Shown piece by piece: positions 52,600 to 60,966 of a stretch of 64,000 nucleotides of DNA (positions are counted from its first letter, which is position 1; the number at the start of each line of letters is the position of its first letter). The DNA is from Aliiglaciecola sp. 3_MG-2023. GTDB taxonomy: Bacteria > Pseudomonadota > Gammaproteobacteria > Enterobacterales > Alteromonadaceae. The stretch covers positions 1-64,000 of the forward strand of contig NZ_JAUORV010000013.1 in the NCBI RefSeq assembly GCF_030548205.1, given 5' to 3'. A program made the translations under genes and the position numbers. The notes under the pieces were generated by a model. It worked only from the letters and a program-made list of their open reading frames with translations. It was not told the origin of the DNA and did no database searches.

Positions 52600-54363
52600 C
52601 TAGCTACGTGGCAACTTAAACGTCCAAACGGTGCCGCCTTGGTTAATGTCTTTGATGGTCTTGGCAACTTCACCGCCCCATAAAGGAACCGCGCCACCCC
52701 AACCAGACAGAACACTTAGGTATTGTTCGCCGTCTTTTTCCCAAGTCACTGGCGAGCCAACGATGCCAGAGCCGGTGTTAAACTTGTAAACGATTTCGCC
52801 TGTTTTAGCATTAAAGCCATACAAATAGCCTTCAGGGGTTCCAGTAAAGACTAAATTACCTGCGGTGGCTAATACTCCACCCCATAACGGTGCGGTATTT
52901 TTGAATTCCCAAACCAATTCACCGGTTTTAGGGTCAACTGCTTTTAATGAGCCAATATGGTCATAAATAGGTTTTATGGTAAAACCAGAACCTAGGTAAG
53001 CCGCGCCTTTTTTATAGCTGACTGGCTCATTCCAGATATCCATACCCCATTCGTTAGAAGGAACGTAGAATAATCCTGTGTCTTGGCTATACGCCATTGG
53101 CATCCAGTTTTTTCCGCCTAAGAAAGAAGGAACAGACCAAATAGTTTCACCCTTTTCACCTGATTCTGAATCAGCGGGGTTTCCAGGGCGACCACCTTCT
53201 TTATAGATAGGGCGACCATTTTCATCTAGACCTTCTGCCCATGTAATACCACTAACAAATGGGAAACCACGGATAAACTTACCATCTTCACGATTAAGCA
53301 CATAAAAATAGCCGTTTCTATCTGCTGTTGCAGCAGCTTTTACGGTTTTGCGACCGTCTTTATAATCGAACGCTATGAGTTCGTTTACACCATCGAAGTC
53401 CCAACCATCATGAGGAGTTGTTTGAAAATGCCAAACGATCTTGCCAGTATCAGGGTCAATGGCTAAACGAGAAGAACTATACAAATTATCACCAGGACGT
53501 AAGTGAGAATTCCAAGGAGAAGGGTTACCTGTACCCATAAAGATTAAATCAGTATCTGGATCATAGGTTCCGCCTAACCAAGTAGCTGCACCACCGGTTT
53601 TCCACAAATCACCAGTCCAGGTTTTATTGGCCTCACCACCGGTAATGCCATTCTCCTTGCCATTAAGGTATCCCATGTGGCCTTCAACTGTAGGGCGTGT
53701 CCAGATTAGCTCTCCGGTTTTAGCATCGCGGGCTTCTACCTTACCCACAATCCCAAATTCACCACCAGATACACCGGTGATTACCATACCTTTAACAATC
53801 ATAGGTGCTGCAGTTGAAGAATACCCTGCTTTGTAGTCACCCATTTTTTTACGCCAGCGAACCTTACCGGTTTTTTGGTCTAGAGCGACTAAAATCGCAT
53901 CTAGGGTACCGAAAATAACCACATCATCATAAATTGCGACACCACGGTTAATTACGTCACAGCAAGGCATAATACCATCGGGTAAACGCGCTTCGTATTG
54001 CCAAAGCTCATCACCAGTATTCACGTCTATTGCATAGACTCGAGAATAAGAACCGGTCACGTACATCACGCCATCTTTGACAATTGGCTGGGATTCCTGC
54101 CCACGCTGCTTTTCTCCACCTAAGGAAAAAGCCCACACCGGGTGCATCTTTTTAACGTTGTCAGTATTGAGTGTGTCAAGGGGGCTATATCGTTGGCCGC
54201 GGGGACCAAGACCATAACTCACTACATCATCAGTGGTTTTTTGATCATTTAATATATCTTTATCAGTGACTGCCGCATGGGTATTTGTACTTAGCATTCC
54301 CAGCGCCAGAGTGAGGCCAAGTGCCGTACTAAGCAATTGACCAGAAATTTTTCGGCTTTTCAT
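52600..54363 (-). CDS. PQQ-dependent alcohol dehydrogenase, lanthanide type (ExaF/PedH/XoxF-like)
   Basis: This 587-residue periplasmic quinoprotein has a signal peptide (cleaved near THA). An eight-bladed propeller follows with repeated tryptophan-docking motifs, and the adjacent Cys pair PCCD (134-135) forms the ring over PQQ. Metal and PQQ ligands are Glu in GGEFGIVG (near 202), Asn in GTGNPSPWN (near 280) and the pair Asp322 and Asp324 in [11 protein letters not shown]. An Asp two residues after the catalytic Asp is the known mark of lanthanide enzymes; calcium types have Ala or Ser. ATG 54363 (GGAG upstream) is preferred over 54384. It oxidises alcohols and donates electrons to the cytochrome c at 55695. 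Confidence 0.93.
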   Translation of the reverse strand: MKSRKISGQLLSTALGLTLALGMLSTNTHAAVTDKDILNDQKTTDDVVSYGLGPRGQRYSPLDTLNTDNVKKMHPVWAFSLGGEKQRGQESQPIVKDGVMYVTGSYSRVYAIDVNTGDELWQYEARLPDGIMPCCDVINRGVAIYDDVVIFGTLDAILVALDQKTGKVRWRKKMGDYKAGYSSTAAPMIVKGMVITGVSGGEFGIVGKVEARDAKTGELIWTRPTVEGHMGYLNGKENGITGGEANKTWTGDLWKTGGAATWLGGTYDPDTDLIFMGTGNPSPWNSHLRPGDNLYSSSRLAIDPDTGKIVWHFQTTPHDGWDFDGVNELIAFDYKDGRKTVKAAATADRNGYFYVLNREDGKFIRGFPFVSGITWAEGLDENGRPIYKEGGRPGNPADSESGEKGETIWSVPSFLGGKNWMPMAYSQDTGLFYVPSNEWGMDIWNEPVSYKKGAAYLGSGFTIKPIYDHIGSLKAVDPKTGELVWEFKNTAPLWGGVLATAGNLVFTGTPEGYLYGFNAKTGEIVYKFNTGSGIVGSPVTWEKDGEQYLSVLSGWGGAVPLWGGEVAKTIKDINQGGTVWTFKLPRS

Positions 54364-54797
54364 TAGAATTCTCCAGTAGTTCAACAGGTACTTAAGGCGT
54401 TACATCACCTTTATTGTTTTTCCGAGGCTGTCTCAAGTACTGACCTTTATCCCCGGCACATAACTTTATTGTCCGTCTATAGCGGTGTTGAGCAGTGTTC
54501 TGCTTTCACCACCTTCGCCGTCATAAATAGTATTGAACAACAAGTTGTTAACAACCATTGAACCTTGGATTATCATTCTTAGTCCGTTGGTAGTAGTACT
54601 TTGTTAAATCCTTCCACTAATTGGAAATTAATTACCCGGTTTTTTTAAATGGTTTTTCGCACCTTCTCATACAGCAACAATGATTAAGTCCATAGGACGA
54701 TGATGAAAACAGGGATAAATAGAAGCTCTGGGATAAGGAAATAAATAAGGCTAACGCAAAACTAGCGTTAGCCTTGGATGGCGTTTAACGGCAGCAA
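54364..54797 (-). terminator. 434-bp gap: hairpin terminator (54749-54773) and quinoprotein promoter region
   Basis: GGCTAACGC (54749-54757) and GCGTTAGCC (54765-54773) pair perfectly over 9 bp. On the - strand they are followed by TTATTTATTT, giving a good terminator for the cytochrome/binding-protein operon. The remaining 350 bp upstream of the dehydrogenase hold no gene. They presumably contain its own promoter, which I could not pinpoint. Confidence 0.75.
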
Positions 54798-55691
54798 TTA
54801 ATGGCTTTCTTGGTACAAACTCGATGGTTCAAATGTAACCTTATAGTTGTCGAAAATCTTCTGCATTTGGCCGTTATCGACCATTAGCGTAATTTGATCT
54901 TCTACAGCATAAGCAAGTTGACGGAAGTCTTGCTGTACCGCCATGCCGATATCCCAAGACTTAATACTAATTGCTGCTAAGCCAGTAGCATTAATGGTAT
55001 AGCGTGACCCAACATCTGGCATACCCCACTCTAACTGAGAACGCATACCAGATACTGCGGCAACACTTTCATCTTTAAGCAAATCGATGGCTTTGTATAT
55101 GCTTTCACTGTGCACAATATTATCTCGCAAACGACCACCGATGGTCGCGCCGAGAAAAAAGCTTGGTAGTGAATCAATTTCAACTGCTATTTTTTCGTAC
55201 TGAAATATAGCTAAGGTGTCGATGTTATTGGTTTTCTGAGTGTCTTTTAGTATCGCCCAACTTTCCCTGTGGTAGGGTCCAAACATCACCACCATTTCAT
55301 TTTTAGGTAATCCATATCCATCAATGGCATAACTAAACTTGTGATCGTATGGAACGCGCATCATCAAGTCAGCTTTCTTACGAGTAATAATGTGGCCTTT
55401 CCAGATTGCATTACGCATATCATCTTCTAGATTTTCATCTGCAGTAATCCACATCCAACGAACGTCAAGATTGAGATTTTTGGCAATTTGAGCAGCAACA
55501 TCCACATCAATTCCCCGCGGGACCTTATTGTCTTTAAAGGAATAAGGAGGAAAGTCGTTATACACTGCCACAGTGATATAACCAGACTCCATAATGTCAT
55601 CAAAACTTCGGGCAATTGACGTCGCGGGCAAGCTAGCTAACAAGCACAAGAAACCCGCAAGACAGTAGCGCCAAAACAGCCGTCTAATCAT
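54798..55691 (-). CDS. Quinoprotein dehydrogenase-associated periplasmic binding protein (XoxJ/MxaJ-like)
   Basis: This 297-residue protein has a signal peptide ending TSIARS and a family-3 solute-binding fold (about 35-285): ITVAVYNDFPPYSFKDN, GIDVDVAAQIAKNLNLDV, DLMMRVPYDHKF. Proteins of this type sit beside XoxF/MxaF-like dehydrogenases. They are thought to help load or activate the apo-enzyme rather than feed an ABC importer. Its start lies 3 bp after the cytochrome c stop codon, so it is coupled to it. A terminator follows. Confidence 0.88.
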   Translation of the reverse strand: MIRRLFWRYCLAGFLCLLASLPATSIARSFDDIMESGYITVAVYNDFPPYSFKDNKVPRGIDVDVAAQIAKNLNLDVRWMWITADENLEDDMRNAIWKGHIITRKKADLMMRVPYDHKFSYAIDGYGLPKNEMVVMFGPYHRESWAILKDTQKTNNIDTLAIFQYEKIAVEIDSLPSFFLGATIGGRLRDNIVHSESIYKAIDLLKDESVAAVSGMRSQLEWGMPDVGSRYTINATGLAAISIKSWDIGMAVQQDFRQLAYAVEDQITLMVDNGQMQKIFDNYKVTFEPSSLYQESH

Positions 55692-55694
55692 GAT

Positions 55695-56141
55695 TTACTC
55701 TGGAACGTCACGAGTTTCAATGTAGGCTTTGATTGCCCACATAGCTTCTTGACTCAATATTCCCTCAAAAGGAGGCATATATACTCGGCCATCAACAACG
55801 GCACCATGACGAATACGACTCATAAACCACTCATCGGCTTCTTCAGGGCTAAAAAACTCATTTGGATCATTTAGTTTACGCAAATCTGGCGTAATTCCGC
55901 CCGAGATAACTTCTAAACCATGACAACGAGCACAGTTTTGATTGTAAGCTGAATCCCCGACTTTAATAGCTTCTTCATTTCCAGTAAACGGGTTGCTTTC
56001 TAACCACTCTTCACCTAATTGGGGTAATGAACTTACATCAACCGCTTGAGGCGTAACGTTGCCATGTGCATAAACTTGATAGGTAAATATCGACATTGCC
56101 GCTAGCGTAGTGGCACATACTGCCGTTTTTAATTTTTTCAT
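55695..56141 (-). CDS. Cytochrome c (c550/XoxG/PedF-like) electron acceptor
   Basis: This protein of about 148 residues has a signal peptide (MKKLKTAVCATTLAAMSIFTYQVYA) and one class I haem site CARCHG near residue 78. A distal Met lies in VYMPPFEGILS near 127. It is expected to take electrons from the PQQ dehydrogenase in the periplasm and pass them to a terminal oxidase. ATG 56141 (GGAGAACGTA upstream) is preferred over 56165. It is the first gene of the - strand PQQ group, divergent from the ABC group. Confidence 0.9.
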   Translation of the reverse strand: MKKLKTAVCATTLAAMSIFTYQVYAHGNVTPQAVDVSSLPQLGEEWLESNPFTGNEEAIKVGDSAYNQNCARCHGLEVISGGITPDLRKLNDPNEFFSPEEADEWFMSRIRHGAVVDGRVYMPPFEGILSQEAMWAIKAYIETRDVPE

Positions 56142-56377
56142 TACGTTCTCCAAAAGTTGTCTCAAAAGGTAACGGCTGACTTCTTGAAGCAGACAACTTT
56201 AGTTATCTTATTTGTCGAATGAGCATCACGATCCAGCCTGTGAGATAACGGTATTCGATTCGAAAAACGCTTCCAATTGTACTTAGGTAGTAAACCTTTC
56301 ATCCTTTTTGCTCATACATAAAGCCTAAATCTTCCATTAGTATGAGTCAGACTTAGTGATAAATAAGGAATGTGCTC

Positions 56378-57658
56378 ATGTTTATACTGAACAGTAAGAA
56401 CAATGATGCCAAACACGCCAAAACAGTAAGCGTAATGACTTTTGCAGATATTCTAAAAAGGTCAGGAATAAGCAAGCGCCTAATTGGTTTTAGCCTACTT
56501 ACTCTACTGTGTTTAGGCACAACGAATGAGGTATTAGCTCAGCAAAGTACTCCAAGTCTAACCGTCCCCATCGCCATAGTGTTAGAACAGGCCACTCAGC
56601 CCAACAGTGTATTGACCAGTAAATTACACGCACAAGATTTAGCCGCGTCAGGGGCGCAACTAGGAGTGAGTGATAGCAATACTACCGGGCGTTTTTTGAA
56701 CCAGCATTTTACCCTCACCATTATTCAGGATAATAATATAAAGGGATTGGCTCAGCAGGTCGCAGATTGGGAACAGCAACACCAAGGCCCAATAATAGCC
56801 GTTGGTAGCGATGCACTTCTTAGCACCTTGCTAAAGCACAATTCAGCTCAGAGGCTGATTATAAATGCTGGCAATCAAAGTGACACCTGGCGCACTAATC
56901 AATGTCAAAGTGGGCTACTTCATACCATTCCAAGTCAGGCAATGCTAAGTGACGCCCTAGCCCAGTTTATGGTGTTAAAACGCTGGCAGAAGTGGTTACT
57001 GGTAAGTTCAAATGACCCGCAAGATCAGACTATCGCAGCCTCATATAAGCGTTCAGCTATGCGATTTGGGAATAAAATTGTCGGGCAGCGTGAGTGGAGT
57101 TTCACCACAGATTTGCGGCGTATGGCACAACAAGAAGTCCCGGCACTGACGCAAAGCAAAGATTACGATGTGGTTATCGTCACCGATGCCCATAACCAGT
57201 ACGGATTCTATTTGCCTTATAATACCTGGCTGCCTCGTCCAGTGGCAGGCACCCATGGGCTCACCCCGGTGGCTTGGCATCACAGTATTGAACAATGGGG
57301 TGCCGTACAGTTACAAAATCGATTTAATGAATTTGCCGGAAGAGAAATGCAAAACCAAGACTATGCCGCTTGGTTAGCTGTTAGAGCAATTGCAGAGGCG
57401 GCGACGAGAAGCACATCAAACAAACCTGAAGAACTCTATCAATACATGATGAGTGATAAATTTGAATTAGCCGCCTTTAAAGGCCGCAAATTAACCTTTC
57501 GAAACTTTAACGGTCAGTTAAGACAACCTATTCCATTGGCGCAGCCCAATGCACTGGTTAGCCAATCTCCACAACAAGGGTTCCTGCATCCGTTAACGGA
57601 TCTGGACACACTTGGCTACGACAAACCTGAAGTTAAATGCAAAATGGACGAGGTGTAA
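56378..57658 (+). CDS. PQQ-associated ABC transporter substrate-binding protein
   Basis: This protein of about 426 residues has an extended N-terminus, an apparent signal (RLIGFSLLTLLCLGTTNEVLAQ) and a type I periplasmic binding fold of the branched-chain amino-acid type (TVPIAIVLEQATQ, GPIIAVGSDALL, VVIVTDAHNQYG, LPRPVAGTHGLTP). The family is restricted to PQQ alcohol oxidation loci. ATG 56378 has AAGGA 8 nt upstream, so GTG 56372 is rejected. It heads a four-gene + strand operon with beta-propeller, ATPase and permease. The ligand is unknown. Confidence 0.87.
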   Translation: MFILNSKNNDAKHAKTVSVMTFADILKRSGISKRLIGFSLLTLLCLGTTNEVLAQQSTPSLTVPIAIVLEQATQPNSVLTSKLHAQDLAASGAQLGVSDSNTTGRFLNQHFTLTIIQDNNIKGLAQQVADWEQQHQGPIIAVGSDALLSTLLKHNSAQRLIINAGNQSDTWRTNQCQSGLLHTIPSQAMLSDALAQFMVLKRWQKWLLVSSNDPQDQTIAASYKRSAMRFGNKIVGQREWSFTTDLRRMAQQEVPALTQSKDYDVVIVTDAHNQYGFYLPYNTWLPRPVAGTHGLTPVAWHHSIEQWGAVQLQNRFNEFAGREMQNQDYAAWLAVRAIAEAATRSTSNKPEELYQYMMSDKFELAAFKGRKLTFRNFNGQLRQPIPLAQPNALVSQSPQQGFLHPLTDLDTLGYDKPEVKCKMDEV

Positions 57659-57660
57659 AA

Positions 57661-58620
57661 ATGAAAAATTTTCTGTTGTTGTCACTCCTGCTCATCAATG
57701 TCGCTCCAACCTTTGCTGAGACAGCTTATGTTTCAAATGAAAAGGACGACACTATATCCATTATTGACTTAGATAAATTAGAAGTTGTGGAGACCATTGA
57801 GGTTGGCATGCGTCCTCGGGGTATTATCTTCAATAAAGACTATTCACACTTGTATATCTGCGCCAGTGAATCAGATGCAGTACAAGTACTGGAAGTGGCA
57901 AGCAACCGTATTATCCACAACCTTCCTTCTGGCGAAGACCCTGAACAATTTGCGCTACATAAAAATGACCGGCATCTATATATCGCCAATGAAGACGACG
58001 CCATTGTTACCGTAGTCGACACAAAACTTCGTACCGTTTTGGCTCAAATTGATGTGGGAGTTGAGCCTGAAGGAATGGCCATCAGTCCAGATGGAAAATG
58101 GGCAATAAATACCACTGAAACCACTAATATGTTGCATTGGATAGATACCAGCAGCTTTCAATTAGTAGACAACACATTAGTAGACCAAAGGCCTCGCCAC
58201 GTAGAATTTACCCGGGACGGAAAACAGTTATGGGCCTCATCTGAAATTGGTGGCACTGTCACTGTAGTTGATGTAGAGAGCAGAAATATACTGAATACCA
58301 TTCGCTTCCAAGTCAAAGGCGTGCATAAAGACCGTGTCCAGCCAGTTGGTATAAAACTCACCGACGACGGTAAATATGCCTTCGTTGCCTTAGGCCCATC
58401 AAACCACGTAGCTGTTGTGGATGCACAGAGTTTTGAGGTATTGGACTACCTTTTGGTTGGCAGACGGGTGTGGCAGCTTGCCTTCGCTAAAGACCAGTCA
58501 CTGCTATTAACCACTAATGGTGTCAGTGGTGATGTTTCCGTCATAGATGTCAACAAGTTGGACGTCATCAAAACAATTCGCGTAGGCCGTTATCCCTGGG
58601 GTATCGCGGTGAAGCCGTGA
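57661..58620 (+). CDS. PQQ-dependent catabolism-associated YVTN beta-propeller protein
   Basis: This protein of about 319 residues has a signal peptide (MKNFLLLSLLLINVAPTFA) and about seven YVTN-type blades. These repeat units are like YVSNEKDDTISIIDLDKLEV, LYIANEDDAIVTVVDT and FVALGPSNHVAVVDA. ATG 57661 follows GAGGTGTAAAA, 2 bp after the previous stop codon; the longer frame from 57637 is rejected because it would precede the signal. Such proteins accompany the PQQ ABC set. A role in binding a metabolite or the cofactor complex in the periplasm is possible but unproven. Confidence 0.88.
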   Translation: MKNFLLLSLLLINVAPTFAETAYVSNEKDDTISIIDLDKLEVVETIEVGMRPRGIIFNKDYSHLYICASESDAVQVLEVASNRIIHNLPSGEDPEQFALHKNDRHLYIANEDDAIVTVVDTKLRTVLAQIDVGVEPEGMAISPDGKWAINTTETTNMLHWIDTSSFQLVDNTLVDQRPRHVEFTRDGKQLWASSEIGGTVTVVDVESRNILNTIRFQVKGVHKDRVQPVGIKLTDDGKYAFVALGPSNHVAVVDAQSFEVLDYLLVGRRVWQLAFAKDQSLLLTTNGVSGDVSVIDVNKLDVIKTIRVGRYPWGIAVKP

Positions 58621-59381
58621 GTTGCTATCCAATGAAAAATGACTCAAACAGCCCAGTGTTACAGGTAACCGATTTACACTATCGCTATCAACAAAAGAAT
58701 GTACTTGAAGCGGTTAACTTAACCCTCACACCAGGTAACTTCTACGCCCTTTTAGGTCCAAATGGGGCAGGCAAAAGTACCTTATTTTCGCTTATTTGCC
58801 GGTTATTGAGTACCGAAAACGGTGAAATTACCCTACAAGGTAAATCCCTCAATAAATCCCCCAGTAATGTAATGCAATCATTGGGCATCGTATTTCAACA
58901 GAGTACCCTGGATCTTGATTTAAGCGTTGCCCAGAACCTGTTGTATCATGCCAGTCTTCATGGAATAAAACGGCGTATTGCCTTACAACGTATTCAGGTT
59001 GAATTGAGCCGGTTCGAGCTGCAAGACAGGCAACACGAAAAAGTCAGAACCCTAAATGGTGGTCATCGTCGCAGAGTAGAAATTGCCCGTGCGTTGCTGC
59101 ACCAACCTGCACTATTGTTACTTGATGAAGCCAGTGTTGGTTTAGATATCGCGACACGACAAAGCATCAATGAGTACATTCGACAACTCTGTGTAGATGA
59201 AAAAATCACGGTGTTGTCCTCCACCCATCAAATTGATGAAATTAACCCGAAGGATAATTTAATTATTTTACATCAAGGAAAAGTACGCCTAGATGCTCCC
59301 TGTCAACAAGCGCTCAGCGAACACGGGTGTAAAGATGTGGCGACTTTGTACCAAAGGATGACAGAAGGGCGAATATCATGA
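58617..59381 (+). CDS. PQQ-associated ABC transporter ATP-binding protein
   Basis: This 254-residue ATPase shows Walker A GPNGAGKST (near 52), a Q-loop at GIVFQQST, Walker B ALLLLDEAS and H-loop STHQID. The signature LSGGQ is altered to LNGGHRRRVEIARA (Leu-Asn-Gly-Gly-His), an unusual form. GTG at 58617 overlaps the previous stop codon; ATG 58632 is an alternative. It works with the permease encoded directly downstream (4-bp ATGA overlap). It is an export-type (DrrA-like) ATPase. Confidence 0.9.
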   Translation: MSCYPMKNDSNSPVLQVTDLHYRYQQKNVLEAVNLTLTPGNFYALLGPNGAGKSTLFSLICRLLSTENGEITLQGKSLNKSPSNVMQSLGIVFQQSTLDLDLSVAQNLLYHASLHGIKRRIALQRIQVELSRFELQDRQHEKVRTLNGGHRRRVEIARALLHQPALLLLDEASVGLDIATRQSINEYIRQLCVDEKITVLSSTHQIDEINPKDNLIILHQGKVRLDAPCQQALSEHGCKDVATLYQRMTEGRIS

Positions 59382-60175
59382 TCAAATACTGGTACTGCTT
59401 TAACGGAATAATTAAGCGAGAAATGTTGCGTTTTTTACAACAAAAAGCCAGGTTGGTAAGCGCTATTGTAAGGCCATTGTTGTGGTTAGTGGTATTTGCA
59501 GCTGGTTTCCGCGCAGCACTTGGCATCGCAATTATTCCGCCTTATCAAACTTATATTACTTATGATGTGTATATAGTGCCTGGATTAGCCGGCATCATTT
59601 TACTTTTTAACGGTTTGCAAAGTTCGTTGTCTATGGTGTATGACCGCGAAATGGGCAGCATGAAAGTGTTACTGACCAGTCCAATGCCAAGGCCATTCTT
59701 GCTCATTTGCAAGCTTCTTGCTGGTGCCTGTATTTCAATTATCCAAGTCTATGTGTTTTTTGCCATCGCCTGGTTGCTGGGCATTAAAATGACATTAATG
59801 GGCTACTTGCTGGCCTTTCCTGCATTATTGTTAACCGCGTTAATGTTGGGCGCTCTGGGATTATTTTTATCCTCACGAATTAAACAACTTGAAAACTTCG
59901 CAGGAGTCATGAATTTCGTGGTATTTCCCATGTTTTTCTTATCTTCCGCTCTTTACCCACTTTGGAAAATGCGTGAATCAAATGAAGTATTATATTGGAT
60001 TTCCCAATATAATCCCTTTACCCACGGCGTAGAGTTAATTCGATTCGCCTTATATGAAACCGCTAACGTCAATGCGATGACAATAACCTTAGTAACAGCA
60101 ATTGTACTGAGCTCCCTTGCCATATGGGGCTACGATCCTAAACGAAGTATGCAAAAAGGGAGAACTAAGATATGA
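59378..60175 (+). CDS. PQQ-associated ABC-2 type permease (PedC-like)
   Basis: This 265-residue permease of the ABC-2/DrrB type has six membrane helices. Motifs are IVPGLAGIILLFNGLQSSLSMVYDREMGSMKVLLTSPMPRP and, near the end, PLWKMRESNEVLYWISQYNPFTHGVELIR. It belongs to the group tied to phenylethanol and ethanol quinoprotein loci in Pseudomonas (ped). Together with the ATPase it probably exports a compound needed for PQQ enzyme function or removes toxic aldehyde. Cargo unknown. Confidence 0.88.
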   Translation: MIKYWYCFNGIIKREMLRFLQQKARLVSAIVRPLLWLVVFAAGFRAALGIAIIPPYQTYITYDVYIVPGLAGIILLFNGLQSSLSMVYDREMGSMKVLLTSPMPRPFLLICKLLAGACISIIQVYVFFAIAWLLGIKMTLMGYLLAFPALLLTALMLGALGLFLSSRIKQLENFAGVMNFVVFPMFFLSSALYPLWKMRESNEVLYWISQYNPFTHGVELIRFALYETANVNAMTITLVTAIVLSSLAIWGYDPKRSMQKGRTKI

Positions 60176-60236
60176 CTCGACAGTGCACGCCAAAATCTTG
60201 TAAAGTAAGTGTTAAACTTAAACTAGGGTGTTTGTT

Positions 60237-60902
60237 ATGGTAGAAATATTAGTAGCTGATGATCATCCATTGTTTCGCTATGCAATAACCGATTTTGTAG
60301 AGCGCAATATTGCTGATACCACAACCATCACTTGTACTGATTTGGAAGAGGCTCTTGTTCAAGCCGAAGAAAATCCAAATATTGACCTGGTTCTGCTTGA
60401 TCTTAATATGCCTGGCATGGATGGATTAAATGGAATAGTAAGATTCCGCAATTTATACCCCGAAATTCCAATTGTCATCGTTTCAGCAGAAGAAGATAAA
60501 AGTATCGTTTTGCAATCTTTTACCTATGGTGCTGTGGGCTTTATAACCAAATCCTCAAGCTGTGAGCAAATTGTAGCAGCCATTGAGCAAGTACTATCGG
60601 GACAGGTCTATTTACCGCCAGATATTATTCGCAATGGCTCGGTGAGTTCACCGAAAAAAGACATCGCGACACAACAAATCGATCCCAAATTAATTGGCGC
60701 GCTGACAAGACGACAATTATTGGTATTTGAATGCATTACTAAGGGCAAATCCAATAAGCAAATTGCTTACGAACTAAATATTGCCGAAACCACAGTAAAA
60801 GCCCATGTGTCGGCAATATTAAATAAACTCAATGTGCATAACCGAATTCAAGCCGCCCTGTGTGCCGCAAACATTGATTTCAACCAATATCTAATTCGCT
60901 AA
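60237..60902 (+). CDS. LuxR/NarL-type response regulator of the PQQ locus (AgmR/ErbR/ExaE-like)
   Basis: This 221-residue regulator has a receiver domain (1-125; acidic pair DDH at the start, phospho-Asp in VLLDLNMPGMDG, Lys in FITKSS) and a NarL/LuxR HTH (about 155-220; LTRRQLLVFECITKGKSNKQ, AETTVKAHVSAILNKL). ATG 60237 with AGGGTG upstream is preferred over GTG 60228. The family activates quinoprotein alcohol dehydrogenase genes. It lies 61 bp after the permease gene and faces the hybrid kinase gene, its likely phosphodonor. Confidence 0.9.
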   Translation: MVEILVADDHPLFRYAITDFVERNIADTTTITCTDLEEALVQAEENPNIDLVLLDLNMPGMDGLNGIVRFRNLYPEIPIVIVSAEEDKSIVLQSFTYGAVGFITKSSSCEQIVAAIEQVLSGQVYLPPDIIRNGSVSSPKKDIATQQIDPKLIGALTRRQLLVFECITKGKSNKQIAYELNIAETTVKAHVSAILNKLNVHNRIQAALCAANIDFNQYLIR

Positions 60903-60966
60903 CACTAGATTATGACATCCAACCCAGCTCACCTAAGACTCCCATTGTAACAATGGACTGCTCAGG

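Noticed and set aside
52560-52600. Terminator directly after the quinoprotein gene
   Set aside because: A G/C-rich imperfect hairpin is present, but the pairing is ambiguous because of a run of G residues, so it was not listed.
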